DNA of 64,000 nt from CAWEPK01 sp963835595 (GTDB lineage: Bacteria; Desulfobacterota; Syntrophorhabdia; Syntrophorhabdales; WCHB1-27): positions 496,001 through 560,000 of the forward strand of contig CAWIGL010000002.1 of NCBI GenBank assembly GCA_963835595.1, in the 5' to 3' direction. Under the pieces are notes generated by a model. That model made no database searches, was not told where the DNA came from, and saw only the letters and a program-made list of their open reading frames with translations. Shown here one piece after another: positions 25,464 through 35,002 of the stretch. Every line of letters begins with the position of its first letter. Position 1 is the first letter of the stretch. Position numbers and translations under genes: made by a program.

Positions 25464-26028
25464 CGAATCGCTCCTCTTCCTTTTCCCTTATAAAGTGCCG
25501 GTAGAAAAGTATCACTGGGGCTGCCGCGACAACGGCCAGGGGCACGATGATCTTCTCGTAGCCCCTGGGGTCGCTCACGAAGATATAGACCACGTTTGCG
25601 AAGCTGTATCCGAGCATAGATATGATGACGGCCCATAAGACCGACGACGCCGCGTCCACTAAGAGGAACCGGGCCGCCCCCAGGTCGGCGCACCCGAGAA
25701 GCAGCAGGATGATCGAGCGGAAGCCCGCCAGGAACCGCATGATGAAGAGGATCAGGTTGCCGTACTGGTGGATGATCTTGGTGGAAGTATCGGCCCTGCG
25801 GCGGAGGAAGTCGTACCGCTCGATGACCTGCCTCCCGAAGTACTTGCCCAGGAAGAAAAACGAGCAGTCCCCCACGAAGGTGCCGACGAAGGACCAAAAT
25901 ATCACGTGGCGCAGCTTCAGGAACCCGAGCTTCGCGAATATGGCGGCAAGCAGGATGGTTGTCTCGCCTTCGATGAACGTGCCGATGGCGACGCCGATGT
26001 AGCCCAAACGGGTTATTGTCTCTTCCAC
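25453..26028 (-). CDS. DedA-family membrane protein
   Basis: 191 residues with about four to five hydrophobic segments. GTFIEGETTILLAAIF near the start and RFLAGFRSIILLLLGCADLG in the middle match the DedA/SNARE-associated family. These proteins flip undecaprenyl phosphate or phospholipids and maintain membrane potential. First gene of a three-gene run with the coiled-coil protein and the transglycosylase, all envelope-related. The frame shared with longer antisense ORFs is a shadow. Confidence 0.85.
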   Translation of the reverse strand: MEETITRLGYIGVAIGTFIEGETTILLAAIFAKLGFLKLRHVIFWSFVGTFVGDCSFFFLGKYFGRQVIERYDFLRRRADTSTKIIHQYGNLILFIMRFLAGFRSIILLLLGCADLGAARFLLVDAASSVLWAVIISMLGYSFANVVYIFVSDPRGYEKIIVPLAVVAAAPVILFYRHFIREKEEERFDGD

Positions 26029-26141
26029 TCGGCAAATTTTACACAGATTTCATCTGTGGGTCAACTCACCGAGTCGGGGGGCCGGAGGAATTTCCACGCT
26101 AAGCGCTGAGACGGTCTTTTGCCCGCGCGCAGCGCAAAGAA

Positions 26142-26165
26142 AAAGATCGCTTTAGCGCGCAGCGT
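26142..26165 (-). repeat. 24-base dispersed repeat, copy 2
   Basis: Exact reverse complement of 18806-18829. It lies in the non-coding gap between dedA and tatC. Confidence 0.7.
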
Positions 26166-26193
26166 CACAAAAATAACCCGGCCGCCGGGACAC

Positions 26194-26354
26194 TCCTTAC
26201 GTCCGCGCGGCTTTCGCCTGACTTCTCGCAATTACTGGGGCTCAGCGCCCCCTCCGCGAGCGAAGCTCGCAGAGCCTCCCCCCTCACAGATGCATGGCGG
26301 GGCAAACGGGGCAAAGACGGTCCTTACGCCCGCGCGGCTTTCGCCTGACTTCTC
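26194..26354. repeat. 34-base direct repeat including the 3' end of tatC
   Basis: Copies at 26194-26227 and 26321-26354 differ at one base and are 127 bases apart. The second copy encodes the last residues of TatC (SQAKAARA and stop); the first is a free-standing duplicate beyond the gene. The interval holds a palindromic repeat shared with 46102-46135. Confidence 0.8.
26237..26270. repeat. Dispersed double-hairpin repeat, copy 1
   Basis: 34 bases with two palindromes (GGGGC-TCAGC-GCCCC and GCGAGC-GAA-GCTCGC). It differs by one base from 46102-46135. REP- or MITE-like. Confidence 0.7.
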
Positions 26355-27049
26355 TCCCCTACGCGCATCAGGATGATGCCTATCTCGTAAAGGAGGTAGA
26401 GGGGCACGGCGAGCAGTGACATGTTGTATACGTCGGGCGTCGGGGTGATGACGCTCGCGGCTACCACTATTATCAGGACCGCGTAGCGCCTCGTCCTGGA
26501 CAGCTTCTTCGACGTAACGACCCCCAGCTTCCCCAGTACGAGCAGGATGATGGGCAGCTCAAAGGCCGCGCCGAAGGCGAAGACCATCGTTATGCAGAAA
26601 TGGACGAACCGCTCCGTCGAGATCATCGCCTTGAGGACACCCCCCTGGTAGCTCAGGAGGAAGCCGATGCCGGAAGGCAGCACCACGAGGTAGCAGAAAA
26701 CGCTGCCGACATAAAAAAGCAGAACGGCGAAGACTACGTAAAGGTATCCGTGGAGGAGCTTTTCCTGGAGCACGTCCCGGAACTCGCGCCATATGAGGAA
26801 GATGATGATGGGCGTGGCGAAAAAGAGGCCCGTGTAGATCGCCATCTCGACGGTCGAGAAAAATACCTCCGAAAGGTTGAAATAGTAAAGCGTGACGTGC
26901 ACGTGCTGCGTAAGGAGGATAATGAGCTTCTTCGAGAAAACGAAGCTGGCCGCTGCGAGGCACGCCGCGACGAGCACGGCCCTGTACAGGACGCGCCTGG
27001 CCCCGTAAAGTATGCGGGAGAGCTTCTTCCTGTCGATTCTAGGGAGCAT
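26324..27049 (-). CDS. tatC: TatC, Sec-independent translocase core subunit
   Basis: 241 residues with six hydrophobic segments. FFATPIIIFLIWREF, the conserved glutamate region AAFELPIILLVLGKLG and the late SVITPTPDVYNMSLLAVPLYLLYEIGI are typical of TatC, which binds twin-arginine signal peptides in the inner membrane. The N-terminal HLxELRxRL motif is not obvious (KKLSRILYGARRVLYRA instead), so this is a divergent copy. No tatA or tatB is adjacent. The 3' end is duplicated downstream. It is divergent from the HD-domain gene. Confidence 0.85.
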   Translation of the reverse strand: MLPRIDRKKLSRILYGARRVLYRAVLVAACLAAASFVFSKKLIILLTQHVHVTLYYFNLSEVFFSTVEMAIYTGLFFATPIIIFLIWREFRDVLQEKLLHGYLYVVFAVLLFYVGSVFCYLVVLPSGIGFLLSYQGGVLKAMISTERFVHFCITMVFAFGAAFELPIILLVLGKLGVVTSKKLSRTRRYAVLIIVVAASVITPTPDVYNMSLLAVPLYLLYEIGIILMRVGERSQAKAARA

Positions 27050-27268
27050 TTCGGGCCGGCGTAAAAGAGCGCGGTGTTACGGGATGCGCCGGAGAAAGGC
27101 GCGTCGGTCCTGCCGTTCTTGCAACCATCCGCTTAATCTATTATTAAAGTGGAGTAAAGTCAAACGCTTGAGCGGGGCAGGGGCGCGCTCTTCAGGACAA
27201 AATCCCAAGGAGGCAGTCCTTCCCTTGCGCCGGACTGCGCTATCCGTGATAAAATAGCACACAACGCC

Positions 27269-27670
27269 ATGGAGTATTGCAAAGGTAAAATCGTGAAGCT
27301 ACTGGTCGACCACTTCGGGAACGATTTCCGAAGGATAACGCACGCCCTTGAAGTCCTCAAATACGCAGAACGGATCATGGAGGGAACCGGGGGCTGCGAC
27401 TATGAGGTCCTTGTCGCCTGCGCCCTCCTGCACGACGCGGGGATAAAGCCGTCCGAAGAGGCGATCGGGTACAACAACGGAAGGACGCAGGAAGAATACG
27501 GCCCCCCGGTCGTCCGGGCGCTGCTCGAAAGCATCGGCTTCCCCCCTGAGAAGACGGAGAAGGTCTGCGAGATCGTCGGCAACCATCATTCCCCGTCGCG
27601 CTACGATTATGCAGAGCTTAAGGTCCTCAAGGAGGCCGACAGGATAGTCAACAGGATGGAGGGCGACTAA
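27269..27670 (+). CDS. HD-domain phosphohydrolase
   Basis: 133 residues. RRITHALEVLKYAERI, VACALLHDAGIKPSEEA and EIVGNHHSPSR with ADRIVN give the H...HD...H...D metal ligands of the HD superfamily. Such proteins hydrolyse nucleotides or phosphate esters; the substrate is unknown. It is followed after 3 bases by the secreted-protein gene and is divergent from tatC. Confidence 0.8.
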   Translation: MEYCKGKIVKLLVDHFGNDFRRITHALEVLKYAERIMEGTGGCDYEVLVACALLHDAGIKPSEEAIGYNNGRTQEEYGPPVVRALLESIGFPPEKTEKVCEIVGNHHSPSRYDYAELKVLKEADRIVNRMEGD

Positions 27671-27673
27671 GGC

Positions 27674-28768
27674 GTGAGGTACGGGGCAGGCGTTTTTCTC
27701 TTCGCGCTCCTTCTGGCTGCCGTCGCCGCGTCGGCTGCGCCCGCGCCGCAGGACAGGCGCCAGGCAGAGCAGCTCGTGGTGAGAAACATAACGCCGGGCC
27801 AGGAGATAACGGACCACGAGTGGGGGATCGTGCGGCTGGAGCTGGGCATCGAAAAGAGGGGCGCGCCGGAGAGCGGCAAGAAGACGAAGTCGCGGCGCAG
27901 CCCCCTCAAGATCAAGGTGGACGACAGGGAAGCGAGCTGTTACGTCGTAGATTCGACGGCCGGATACGACGGCAAGAAGACGTACGCTTACAGGACCGTC
28001 GCCATCCGGCTCGGGTCGCGGCCGGGGCCTAGGGTCATCACCGTCCTTTACGACGGCCTAGTCAAGAGCGTGCACGTTACGTACGACCCTTCGGGACAGC
28101 TCGAATTCGCCGACCTCTACGACCACCAGGCGATCTTCGGCAAGAAGCCGGTGACGGTGCACTGGTTCGGTTGCTACCTCCAGAAAGAGAGCGTCAAGGT
28201 AAGCCTCAACGGCCAGCCGGTGCAGCCGGACGTTCAGGTTTCCCAGGACGCGCCTGAGCTTTTGGCCGGATCCATATCGCCGGGGGACAAACTGAAGCCT
28301 GGGGCAAACAAGGTGCGGGTCGAGGCCCTCGACATAAAGGGCCGCAAGTGTGCAAGGGAGCTTTCCCTTAAGTACTACCCCGACAACAGGGTCCCTCTGG
28401 GCGATGAGTTCGCCCTCAGCCTAGGTCTCGAAGAGCCTAAAAACGGGCCGTTTTACGATGCGGTCGTCAAAGGCAGGGCCATCGTGAGGATGCGCCAGTC
28501 GGGCCAGCGGCCGGGGCCGGAGAGCATCGGCGGCCGGATGGTCGTCCCTCCGGGAAAGGCCGTCCTCGCATGGTTCAAGGCGGCATGGCCGGGGGAGAGC
28601 ACCATCGCGACAATGGTGAAGCAGTACGCGACGGACGAGCCCACCGAGGTCGAGAGGGCGCGGGTAGCCGTCTACCAAGCGCAGCCCCCTCCGGGCGCGC
28701 CGTCCGGCAGTCTCGAAAAATATCTCAAGCACCTCCCGTTCTGGCCCTTGCAACGGACCGGCAAGTGA
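27674..28768 (+). CDS. Secreted protein of unknown function
   Basis: 364 residues from GTG 27674, with a signal peptide (hydrophobic LFALLLAAVAASAAPA). The mature part appears to be beta-rich, with Ig-like stretches (VKVSLNGQPVQPDVQV and GANKVRVEALDIKGRK). The C-terminal third has charged and proline-rich sequence. I do not recognise the family. It is cotranscribed with the HD-domain gene and convergent with the GlcD-type oxidase. A periplasmic role is likely from the signal alone. Confidence 0.65.
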   Translation: MRYGAGVFLFALLLAAVAASAAPAPQDRRQAEQLVVRNITPGQEITDHEWGIVRLELGIEKRGAPESGKKTKSRRSPLKIKVDDREASCYVVDSTAGYDGKKTYAYRTVAIRLGSRPGPRVITVLYDGLVKSVHVTYDPSGQLEFADLYDHQAIFGKKPVTVHWFGCYLQKESVKVSLNGQPVQPDVQVSQDAPELLAGSISPGDKLKPGANKVRVEALDIKGRKCARELSLKYYPDNRVPLGDEFALSLGLEEPKNGPFYDAVVKGRAIVRMRQSGQRPGPESIGGRMVVPPGKAVLAWFKAAWPGESTIATMVKQYATDEPTEVERARVAVYQAQPPPGAPSGSLEKYLKHLPFWPLQRTGK

Positions 28769-28925
28769 CCGCGTAGAGCGGGTCGCAAAACAAAGTAAGA
28801 TTCAGGTAGTCTTCGCCCCGGTGAAAACAGGGGTCCATGCAGTTGTAACACCAAGCACATCAAGGCGGCGCGGCCCCGGCCGATGCGAGGGCATCGAAAT
28901 CTTAAACGTTAGGCTCCCTTGCCGG

Positions 28926-30326
28926 CTAGTCGAAGATCTTGCCCGGGTTGAGTATCCACTTCGGGTCGAAGGTCTTCTTGATCCCCCTCAGAAGGTCAAT
29001 CTGCGTCTCCGTATAGTCCATCCTCAGGTATTTCTTCCGCGTCAGTCCTATTCCGTGCTCGGCCGTGATCTTGCCGCCCATCTTCAGGGTAGCCTCGTAC
29101 AGGGCCGTGCTGGCCTTCGGCAGCGTCCGCTCCCATTCCTCTTTATCCATCTCGTCCTTCTTGAAGTAGAGGACGTGGACGTTCCCGTCACCCGCATGGC
29201 CGCAGCATAGAGGATCCAGGCGGTTCTCCTCGGCGATTATCTCGGCGGCCTTCACCAGGTCGGCGACACAGCAGCGTGGCGCCACGACGTCCATTGTCTC
29301 ATAGGTCCCGCCTATGTTGTTGGCCGCCTCGAAGATGCATCGCCGTGCCTCCCACAGCCTGTTCTGTGCGGCCGGCTCCTCTGCAACGAGCAGGTCCCAG
29401 GCCCCGAAGCGCTGAAAAATCTCCTCCACCACGTCCATCGAGTGCTGGAAGTCCTCCTTCCTGTTCCCGTCGAGCTCGACCAGGAGGTGGGCTACCGCGC
29501 TGTTGAAAACGACCTTCTTCTTAAGGTACCTCTCCGCGAGCCGGATAGAGGCGTTGTCCATGAATTCTATCGCCGTTGGGACGATCTTTTCCTGGATCAT
29601 GGCGGAAACGGCCTTCGCGGCCTGCCCCAGGTCGTTGAAGGGGGCAAGCAGGTTTACCTTCATCTTGGGCTTCGGGATCAACCGGAGTATTATTTTCGTT
29701 AGGACCGCCAGGGTCCCCTCGGACCCGGTCAGAATCTGGCAGAGGTTGTATCCGGTTACGTCCTTCACCACCTTGCCGCCCGTGTGCATAATGACGCCGT
29801 TGGCCAAGACCGCCTCCACCCCGCACACATAATCCTTCGTAGTCCCGTAGCGGACGGCCCTCGGCCCGCCGGAGCCTTCGGCGACGTTTCCGCCGATGCT
29901 GCAACTGTCCTTGCTTGCCGGGTCGGGAGGATAAAAGCAGCCCTGCTCCTCGACCAGCCTGTGGAGCTCGCTCGTGATGATGCCCGGTTGGGTGACGGCC
30001 ATCAGGTTGTCCTGGTCGATCTCGAGGAGCTGGTCCATCCGCTCCATTGAAAGGACTATGCCCCCCTTGATCGGCACGGACCCGCCGCTCAGCGACGTCC
30101 CCAGCCCGCGGGGTGTAACGGGTATCTCCTTATCGTTAGCCAGTTTAAGGATCTTCGAGACCTCTTCGGCATTCGCCGCCCTGACCGCCGCATCGGGCCA
30201 CGCCTGTAACCCTTTGGTCTCGTCCTTGCTGTATTTCTCCAGTACGTCCTCGGTCTTCAGGACATGGTTCTCGCCGACGATGTCTTCAAGCTGCCTGATC
30301 ACGTCTTTCGGTAAACCTTTTGCCAT
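28926..30326 (-). CDS. GlcD-type FAD-dependent 2-hydroxyacid dehydrogenase
   Basis: 466 residues of the FAD-linked oxidase family that includes glycolate oxidase GlcD and D-lactate dehydrogenases. FAD-binding PP-loop regions are TPRGLGTSLSGGSVP and GGNVAEGSGGPRAVRYG (about residues 70-150), and the C-terminal metal site appears in CCGHAGDGNVHVLYF and TAEHGIG. It should oxidise a D-2-hydroxy acid to the 2-oxo acid and pass electrons to an Fe-S partner or ETF. It is the last gene of the leftward catabolic operon, 26 bases after PFOR, which would use a 2-oxo acid product. No GlcF-type partner is beside it. Confidence 0.88.
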   Translation of the reverse strand: MAKGLPKDVIRQLEDIVGENHVLKTEDVLEKYSKDETKGLQAWPDAAVRAANAEEVSKILKLANDKEIPVTPRGLGTSLSGGSVPIKGGIVLSMERMDQLLEIDQDNLMAVTQPGIITSELHRLVEEQGCFYPPDPASKDSCSIGGNVAEGSGGPRAVRYGTTKDYVCGVEAVLANGVIMHTGGKVVKDVTGYNLCQILTGSEGTLAVLTKIILRLIPKPKMKVNLLAPFNDLGQAAKAVSAMIQEKIVPTAIEFMDNASIRLAERYLKKKVVFNSAVAHLLVELDGNRKEDFQHSMDVVEEIFQRFGAWDLLVAEEPAAQNRLWEARRCIFEAANNIGGTYETMDVVAPRCCVADLVKAAEIIAEENRLDPLCCGHAGDGNVHVLYFKKDEMDKEEWERTLPKASTALYEATLKMGGKITAEHGIGLTRKKYLRMDYTETQIDLLRGIKKTFDPKWILNPGKIFD

Positions 30327-30352
30327 TTTCGCCGCTCCTTATCTTTGACGTT

Positions 30353-33300
30353 TTAATGACTCTTCTGGTCCTGCGGGGACCAGGAGGCCAGATGTTTCAG
30401 GTAATTCCATCTCCTCTGCACTGCCTCTTCCGCCTGCTTCAGCAGCTCGGCCGCCGCCTTCGGATTGCTCCTTTTGAGCGACCCGAACCGGTTTTCCCTG
30501 TATATGTATTCCGCATAGGGTATGCTGGGGTCCTGGCAATCGAGGGTCACGGGGTTCTTGCCCTCCGCCTCCAGCATGGGGTTGTAGCGGAAAAGGGGCC
30601 AGTGACCGGATGCCACCGCCTTCCTCTGCTCCTCCAGGCCGAGCGACATGTCCTCGATGCCCTGGCCGATGCAGGTCGAGTAGGCGACGATTAACGCGGG
30701 CCCGTCGAAGGCCTCCGCTTCCTGGAAGGCCCTCACCGTCTGCGCCGGGTTCGCACCGGACGCGACGTGGGCGACGTAGACGTGCCCGTAAGGTATCATC
30801 ATGGAGGCGATGTTCTTCTTGGGCGTATGCTTCCCGGCCGCCGCGAACTGCGCGGTTGCGCCGAGGGGCGTCGATTTCGACATCTGCCCGCCCGTATTGG
30901 AGTAAATCTCCGTGTCGAGGATCAACAGGTTGACGTTGCGGCCGGAGGCCATCACCTGGTCCACCCCGCCGTAGCCGATATCGTACCCCCATCCGTCGCC
31001 GCCAAGGCCGAAGACCGCCTTCCTCACGAGGTAGTCGGCGAAGGAGGCGAGGGCCGTTGCGTCGGCCGATTTATCTGCGGCGAGCAGCTTCTTCAATTCC
31101 TCGACGCGGCCGCGCTGCTCCTCGATGCCGCCCTGGCTCGACTGGTCGGCGTTGACAAGGGCCTCGAACAGCGCAGCGGCCCCTGCGTACTTCTCCAGCT
31201 TGGAGAGGCGCGCGACGATCTCACGGGCCTGGGCGTTGAACTTGTCCACAGTCTGCCTCATGCCGTAGGCGAACTCCGCCGCGTCCTCGAAGAGGGAGTT
31301 CGACCAGGCCGGGCCCCTGCCGTCCGCCCGCTTCGCGTAAGGCGTAGTCGGCAGGTTGCCGCCGTATATAGAGGAGCAGCCCGTAGCGTTGCCTACAAGG
31401 AGCCTGTCCCCGAAAAGCTGCGTGAGGAGCTTCACGTAAGGCGTCTCGCCGCAGCCCGAGCACGCGCCGCTGTATTCGAAAAGGGGCCTCACGAACTGGC
31501 TCCCCTTGACGCTCATCCGGTTGTACCTCGCAGGGTCTGTGTCCGGCAGGCTGAGAAAGAACGCGTAATTCTCGGCTTCCTGCGCCCGCAGCGGCTCCTG
31601 GAGGTGCATGTTGATCGCCTTCTCGCCCGTCTTGTTCCCCTGCGCGTCTTTCTTCTGGGCGGGGCACATATTGACGCACAGCTTGCAGCCCGTGCAGTCT
31701 TCCGGCGCGGGCTGTACGGTGAATTTGAGGCCTTTAAGCTCCTTGCCCCCTTTCGCGTCGGCCGACTTGAACGTAGCGGGCGCGCCCTTAAGCAGGCCGG
31801 GATCGTATGCCTTGATCCTGATCGATGCATGGGGGCAGACGAACGAGCACTGGCCGCACTGGATGCAGACGTCGGGTTCCCAGACGGGGATGTGCACCGC
31901 TATGTTGCGCTTCTCGTACTGGGTAGTCGCAGTTGGCCACGTGCCGTCGTCAGGGATCGCCGAGACCGGCAAGGAATCGCCCTTCCCCTCTATCATGACG
32001 GCCGTCACTTCCTTGACGAACGGGGGCGCGAAATCCGGGACCGGCGGGCGCATTCTCACATTCGACGTAGCCTTCGCGGGTATCGGCACTTCAATCAAGT
32101 TTTGAAGGGCCTTATCGACCGCTGCGTAGTTCATCTGCAGGATCTCTTCGCCCTTCTTGCCGTAAGTCTTGTAAATCTCCTTCTTGATGGCCTTGACCGC
32201 CTCGTCCTTCTCGATGATGCCCGATATGACGAAGAAGGCGGTCTGCATAATCATGTTGATGCGGGCGCCCAGGCCGATAGCTTCAGCCAGCGTGATGGCG
32301 TCGATGATGAAAAGGCGCATCTTCTTGGCGATAAGCTCCTTCTGGACCGCGGCGGGCAGGGAGTCCCAGACCTCGTCCTTGCCTTTCGACGTGGTGAGGA
32401 GGAAGATGGCGCCTTCTTCCGCCTGGGCGAGCATGTCGTACTTCTCAAGGAACGTCTCGTTGTGGCAGGCGACGAAGTTCGCGTCGGACAAAAGGTAGGG
32501 GCTGCGTATGGCGTCCTTGCCGAACCGCAGGTGGGATACCGTCATTGAGCCCGATTTCTTCGAGTCGTAGGCGAAGTACCCCTGGGCGTAATTGTCCGTC
32601 TCCCCGCCGATGATCTTGATCGTGTTCTTGTTCGCGCCGACGGTGCCGTCCGCCCCCAGGCCGTAAAAAAGGGCGCGGAACGCCTTGTCGCGCAGCCTGA
32701 ACGACTCATCGACAGGCAAGCTCGTGCCCGTCACGTCGTCGTTGATGCCGACGGTGAAATGGTTCTTCGGCGCAGGGGAAGACAGGTTGTCGAAGACGGC
32801 CTTCACCATCGCAGGGGTGAAGTCCTTGGAGCCGAGGCCGTACCTGCCGCCGACCACCTTCGGATAGGCGCCCCAGTGGGCAAGGCCCCTTTCCTGCGCC
32901 TCCCCGAGGGCCACCCGCACGTCGAGGTAGAGGGGCTCGCCGATGGCGCCCGGCTCCTTCGTGCGGTCGAGGACCGCTATAGACTTGACGGTCGAGGGGA
33001 GGGCCTTCGCGAAGGCCTCGATGTCGAACGGCCTGTAAAGGGCCACCTGGACGAGGCCCACCTTCTCCCCCAGCGCGTTGAGCGTATCGATAGTCGATAG
33101 GACGGTCTCTCCGCCGGATGCGATTATGACGACGACGCGCTCGGCGTCGGCCGGGCCGAAGTAGTCGAAAAGCCTGTACCGGCGGCCCGTGAGACCGGCG
33201 AACTTGTCCATCGCCTTCTGCACGATGGCCGGGGTCGCCGTGTAATACCTGTTGACCGTCTCCCTCCCCTGGAAGTAGACATCGGGGTTCTGGGAGGTGC

Positions 33301-33949
33301 CCCGGAGCATGGGCCGGTCGGGGGTGAGACCCCTCTTGCGGTGGGCGAGCACAAGGTCCTCGTCGATCATCGCCCGTATGTCGTCAAAGCTGAGCTCCTC
33401 TATCTTCTGGATCTCGTGGGAGGTCCTGAAACCGTCGAAAAAGTGGACGAAGGGCACCCTCGCCTCGAAGGTCGCGGCCTGTGCGATGAGGGAGAAATCC
33501 ATCGCCTCCTGCACGTTCTTGGACGCGAGCATGGCAAAGCCGGTGGAGCGGACGGCCATGACGTCGCCGTGGTCGCCGAAGATGGAGAGCGCCTGGGCGG
33601 CGAGCGAGCGGGCCGTTATATGGAAAACCGTCGGGATGAGCTCGCCGGCGATCTTGTACATATTGGGGATGTATAGCAGCAGCCCCTGCGAAGCGGTGAT
33701 GGTGCTCGTCACAGCGCCTGTCGTCAGCGAGCCGTGGACGGCCCCCGCGGCTCCGGCCTCGGACTGCATCTGCCCTACCATCGGCACGGACCCCCAGATA
33801 TTCTTCTGTCCTGCCGCCGATTTTGCGTCGCATATCTCGGCTATGGGTGAAGAAGGCGTAATAGGATATATAGTTATGATTTCGTTCGTCGCGTGGACGA
33901 CGTGCGCACATGCCGTACAGCCGTCTACCGTTACCATTTTTCTGCTCAC
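30353..33949 (-). CDS. nifJ: Pyruvate:ferredoxin (flavodoxin) oxidoreductase
   Basis: 1198 residues, the full-length single-chain homodimer type. N-terminal POR domain (IYPITPSSPIAEICD, about 30-45), middle domains (GLGADGTVGANKNTIKIIG, FAYDSKKSGSMTVSHLRFG), a two-cluster ferredoxin (CIQCGQCSFVCPHASI near 690 and CTGCKLCVNMCPA near 745) and the C-terminal TPP domain (YSGACSGCGETPYVKLLTQ, then GGDGWGYDIGYGGVDQVMAS). It converts pyruvate and CoA to acetyl-CoA, CO2 and reduced ferredoxin. Lies in the catabolic operon between an HpcH-type lyase and a hydroxyacid dehydrogenase, both of which could supply pyruvate. Confidence 0.95.
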   Translation of the reverse strand: MSRKMVTVDGCTACAHVVHATNEIITIYPITPSSPIAEICDAKSAAGQKNIWGSVPMVGQMQSEAGAAGAVHGSLTTGAVTSTITASQGLLLYIPNMYKIAGELIPTVFHITARSLAAQALSIFGDHGDVMAVRSTGFAMLASKNVQEAMDFSLIAQAATFEARVPFVHFFDGFRTSHEIQKIEELSFDDIRAMIDEDLVLAHRKRGLTPDRPMLRGTSQNPDVYFQGRETVNRYYTATPAIVQKAMDKFAGLTGRRYRLFDYFGPADAERVVVIIASGGETVLSTIDTLNALGEKVGLVQVALYRPFDIEAFAKALPSTVKSIAVLDRTKEPGAIGEPLYLDVRVALGEAQERGLAHWGAYPKVVGGRYGLGSKDFTPAMVKAVFDNLSSPAPKNHFTVGINDDVTGTSLPVDESFRLRDKAFRALFYGLGADGTVGANKNTIKIIGGETDNYAQGYFAYDSKKSGSMTVSHLRFGKDAIRSPYLLSDANFVACHNETFLEKYDMLAQAEEGAIFLLTTSKGKDEVWDSLPAAVQKELIAKKMRLFIIDAITLAEAIGLGARINMIMQTAFFVISGIIEKDEAVKAIKKEIYKTYGKKGEEILQMNYAAVDKALQNLIEVPIPAKATSNVRMRPPVPDFAPPFVKEVTAVMIEGKGDSLPVSAIPDDGTWPTATTQYEKRNIAVHIPVWEPDVCIQCGQCSFVCPHASIRIKAYDPGLLKGAPATFKSADAKGGKELKGLKFTVQPAPEDCTGCKLCVNMCPAQKKDAQGNKTGEKAINMHLQEPLRAQEAENYAFFLSLPDTDPARYNRMSVKGSQFVRPLFEYSGACSGCGETPYVKLLTQLFGDRLLVGNATGCSSIYGGNLPTTPYAKRADGRGPAWSNSLFEDAAEFAYGMRQTVDKFNAQAREIVARLSKLEKYAGAAALFEALVNADQSSQGGIEEQRGRVEELKKLLAADKSADATALASFADYLVRKAVFGLGGDGWGYDIGYGGVDQVMASGRNVNLLILDTEIYSNTGGQMSKSTPLGATAQFAAAGKHTPKKNIASMMIPYGHVYVAHVASGANPAQTVRAFQEAEAFDGPALIVAYSTCIGQGIEDMSLGLEEQRKAVASGHWPLFRYNPMLEAEGKNPVTLDCQDPSIPYAEYIYRENRFGSLKRSNPKAAAELLKQAEEAVQRRWNYLKHLASWSPQDQKSH

Positions 33950-34096
33950 GGATTATCTCCTCCTGATGCTTATAATCGCTTCCTTTGACGCCTTTCGGCC
34001 GCCGCTCGCGCAGGCCGACAGCCGGGGCCGTCAAGAGACAGACCGTTGGGGCGCTGCCGAAAAAGGCACGCCCCACCGCTCTTCCATCAATACGTT

Positions 34097-34996
34097 CTAG
34101 CCCTTGCGCTTCTTGTCGAAGGCCTCTATCTCGGCCAGGGTCGCAAGTATCGTCCTGGCGTTGTCGTAAACGGGCGTATCGACCATCTTGCCTTTGTAGG
34201 AGACGGCCGCCTTGCCCTTGGCAAGACCCTCTTCCTCGAAGGTCTTGACTACGCCGCGCGCCCACTCTACGTCTTCGGGCGACGGGGCATAGAGCCTGTT
34301 GGAGGGCTCGATCTGGCTCGGATGGATGAGCATCCTGCCCTCATAGCCCATCTGCCTGCCCTGGAGCACGCTCTTCTCGAAGCCTGCCGTATCCTGGAAG
34401 GCAACGTAGGGGCAGTCGATGGCTATCTTGCCGGCCGCCCTCGCGGCGACCGCCATGTGGAAACGGGCATAGAGCTGCTCGTCGCCCTCGCTCGTGATCT
34501 TTACCCGCATGTCTTTCGTATAGTCAACCGCGCCAAAAATAAGCGAGTTGACCCTTGGCGAGGCCATCGCCGAAGGATACGCGTTGATAATGCCCTTCGC
34601 CGTCTCGCAGAGGAGCTGGATCGCAACCGTGCCGACGGGGATATTGCGGCGTCTCTCCAGTTCTTCGAGCTTCCAGTCGAGGCGTTTCACGTCGTCGGGA
34701 TGGCCGCACTTGGCCAGACAAACACCGGAGAGGCCCGGATGGACGATGGCTTCGAGGTCGTCGTTCGTCATCAGGGTTTCCCAGTTGTTGATGCGCGAGT
34801 AAACCACCGAGCCGCCCGATGCGGCCAGCTTCAGGTTTTGCCTGACCAGGTCCCGCGCCTTCTCTTTCTCCGCCGGGGGCACCGAGTCTTCGAGGTCGAG
34901 GGTAACGATGTCCGCAGGCAGCGCGGGGGCTTTGTCGATGAAGGTCTGGTTGTTTCCCGGAACATAAAATACCGATCTCAAAACAGGCATAGTCAT
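34097..34996 (-). CDS. HpcH/citrate lyase beta-type CoA-ester lyase
   Basis: 299 residues. VTLDLEDSVPPAEKEKARD (metal ligands), VVYSRINNWETL (substrate arginine), LLCETAKGI (Glu ligand) and MLIHPSQIEPSN mark the CitE/malyl-CoA lyase family. Members cleave malyl-CoA, citramalyl-CoA or related 3-hydroxyacyl-CoA esters into acetyl-CoA and a 2-oxo acid. It stands six bases downstream of a CoA-ligase alpha gene, so the likely order is ligase makes the CoA ester and this enzyme cleaves it. If citramalyl-CoA is the substrate the products are acetyl-CoA and pyruvate, fitting the adjacent PFOR. The exact substrate is inference. Confidence 0.85.
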   Translation of the reverse strand: MTMPVLRSVFYVPGNNQTFIDKAPALPADIVTLDLEDSVPPAEKEKARDLVRQNLKLAASGGSVVYSRINNWETLMTNDDLEAIVHPGLSGVCLAKCGHPDDVKRLDWKLEELERRRNIPVGTVAIQLLCETAKGIINAYPSAMASPRVNSLIFGAVDYTKDMRVKITSEGDEQLYARFHMAVAARAAGKIAIDCPYVAFQDTAGFEKSVLQGRQMGYEGRMLIHPSQIEPSNRLYAPSPEDVEWARGVVKTFEEEGLAKGKAAVSYKGKMVDTPVYDNARTILATLAEIEAFDKKRKG

Positions 34997-35002
34997 ACCT
35001 CC

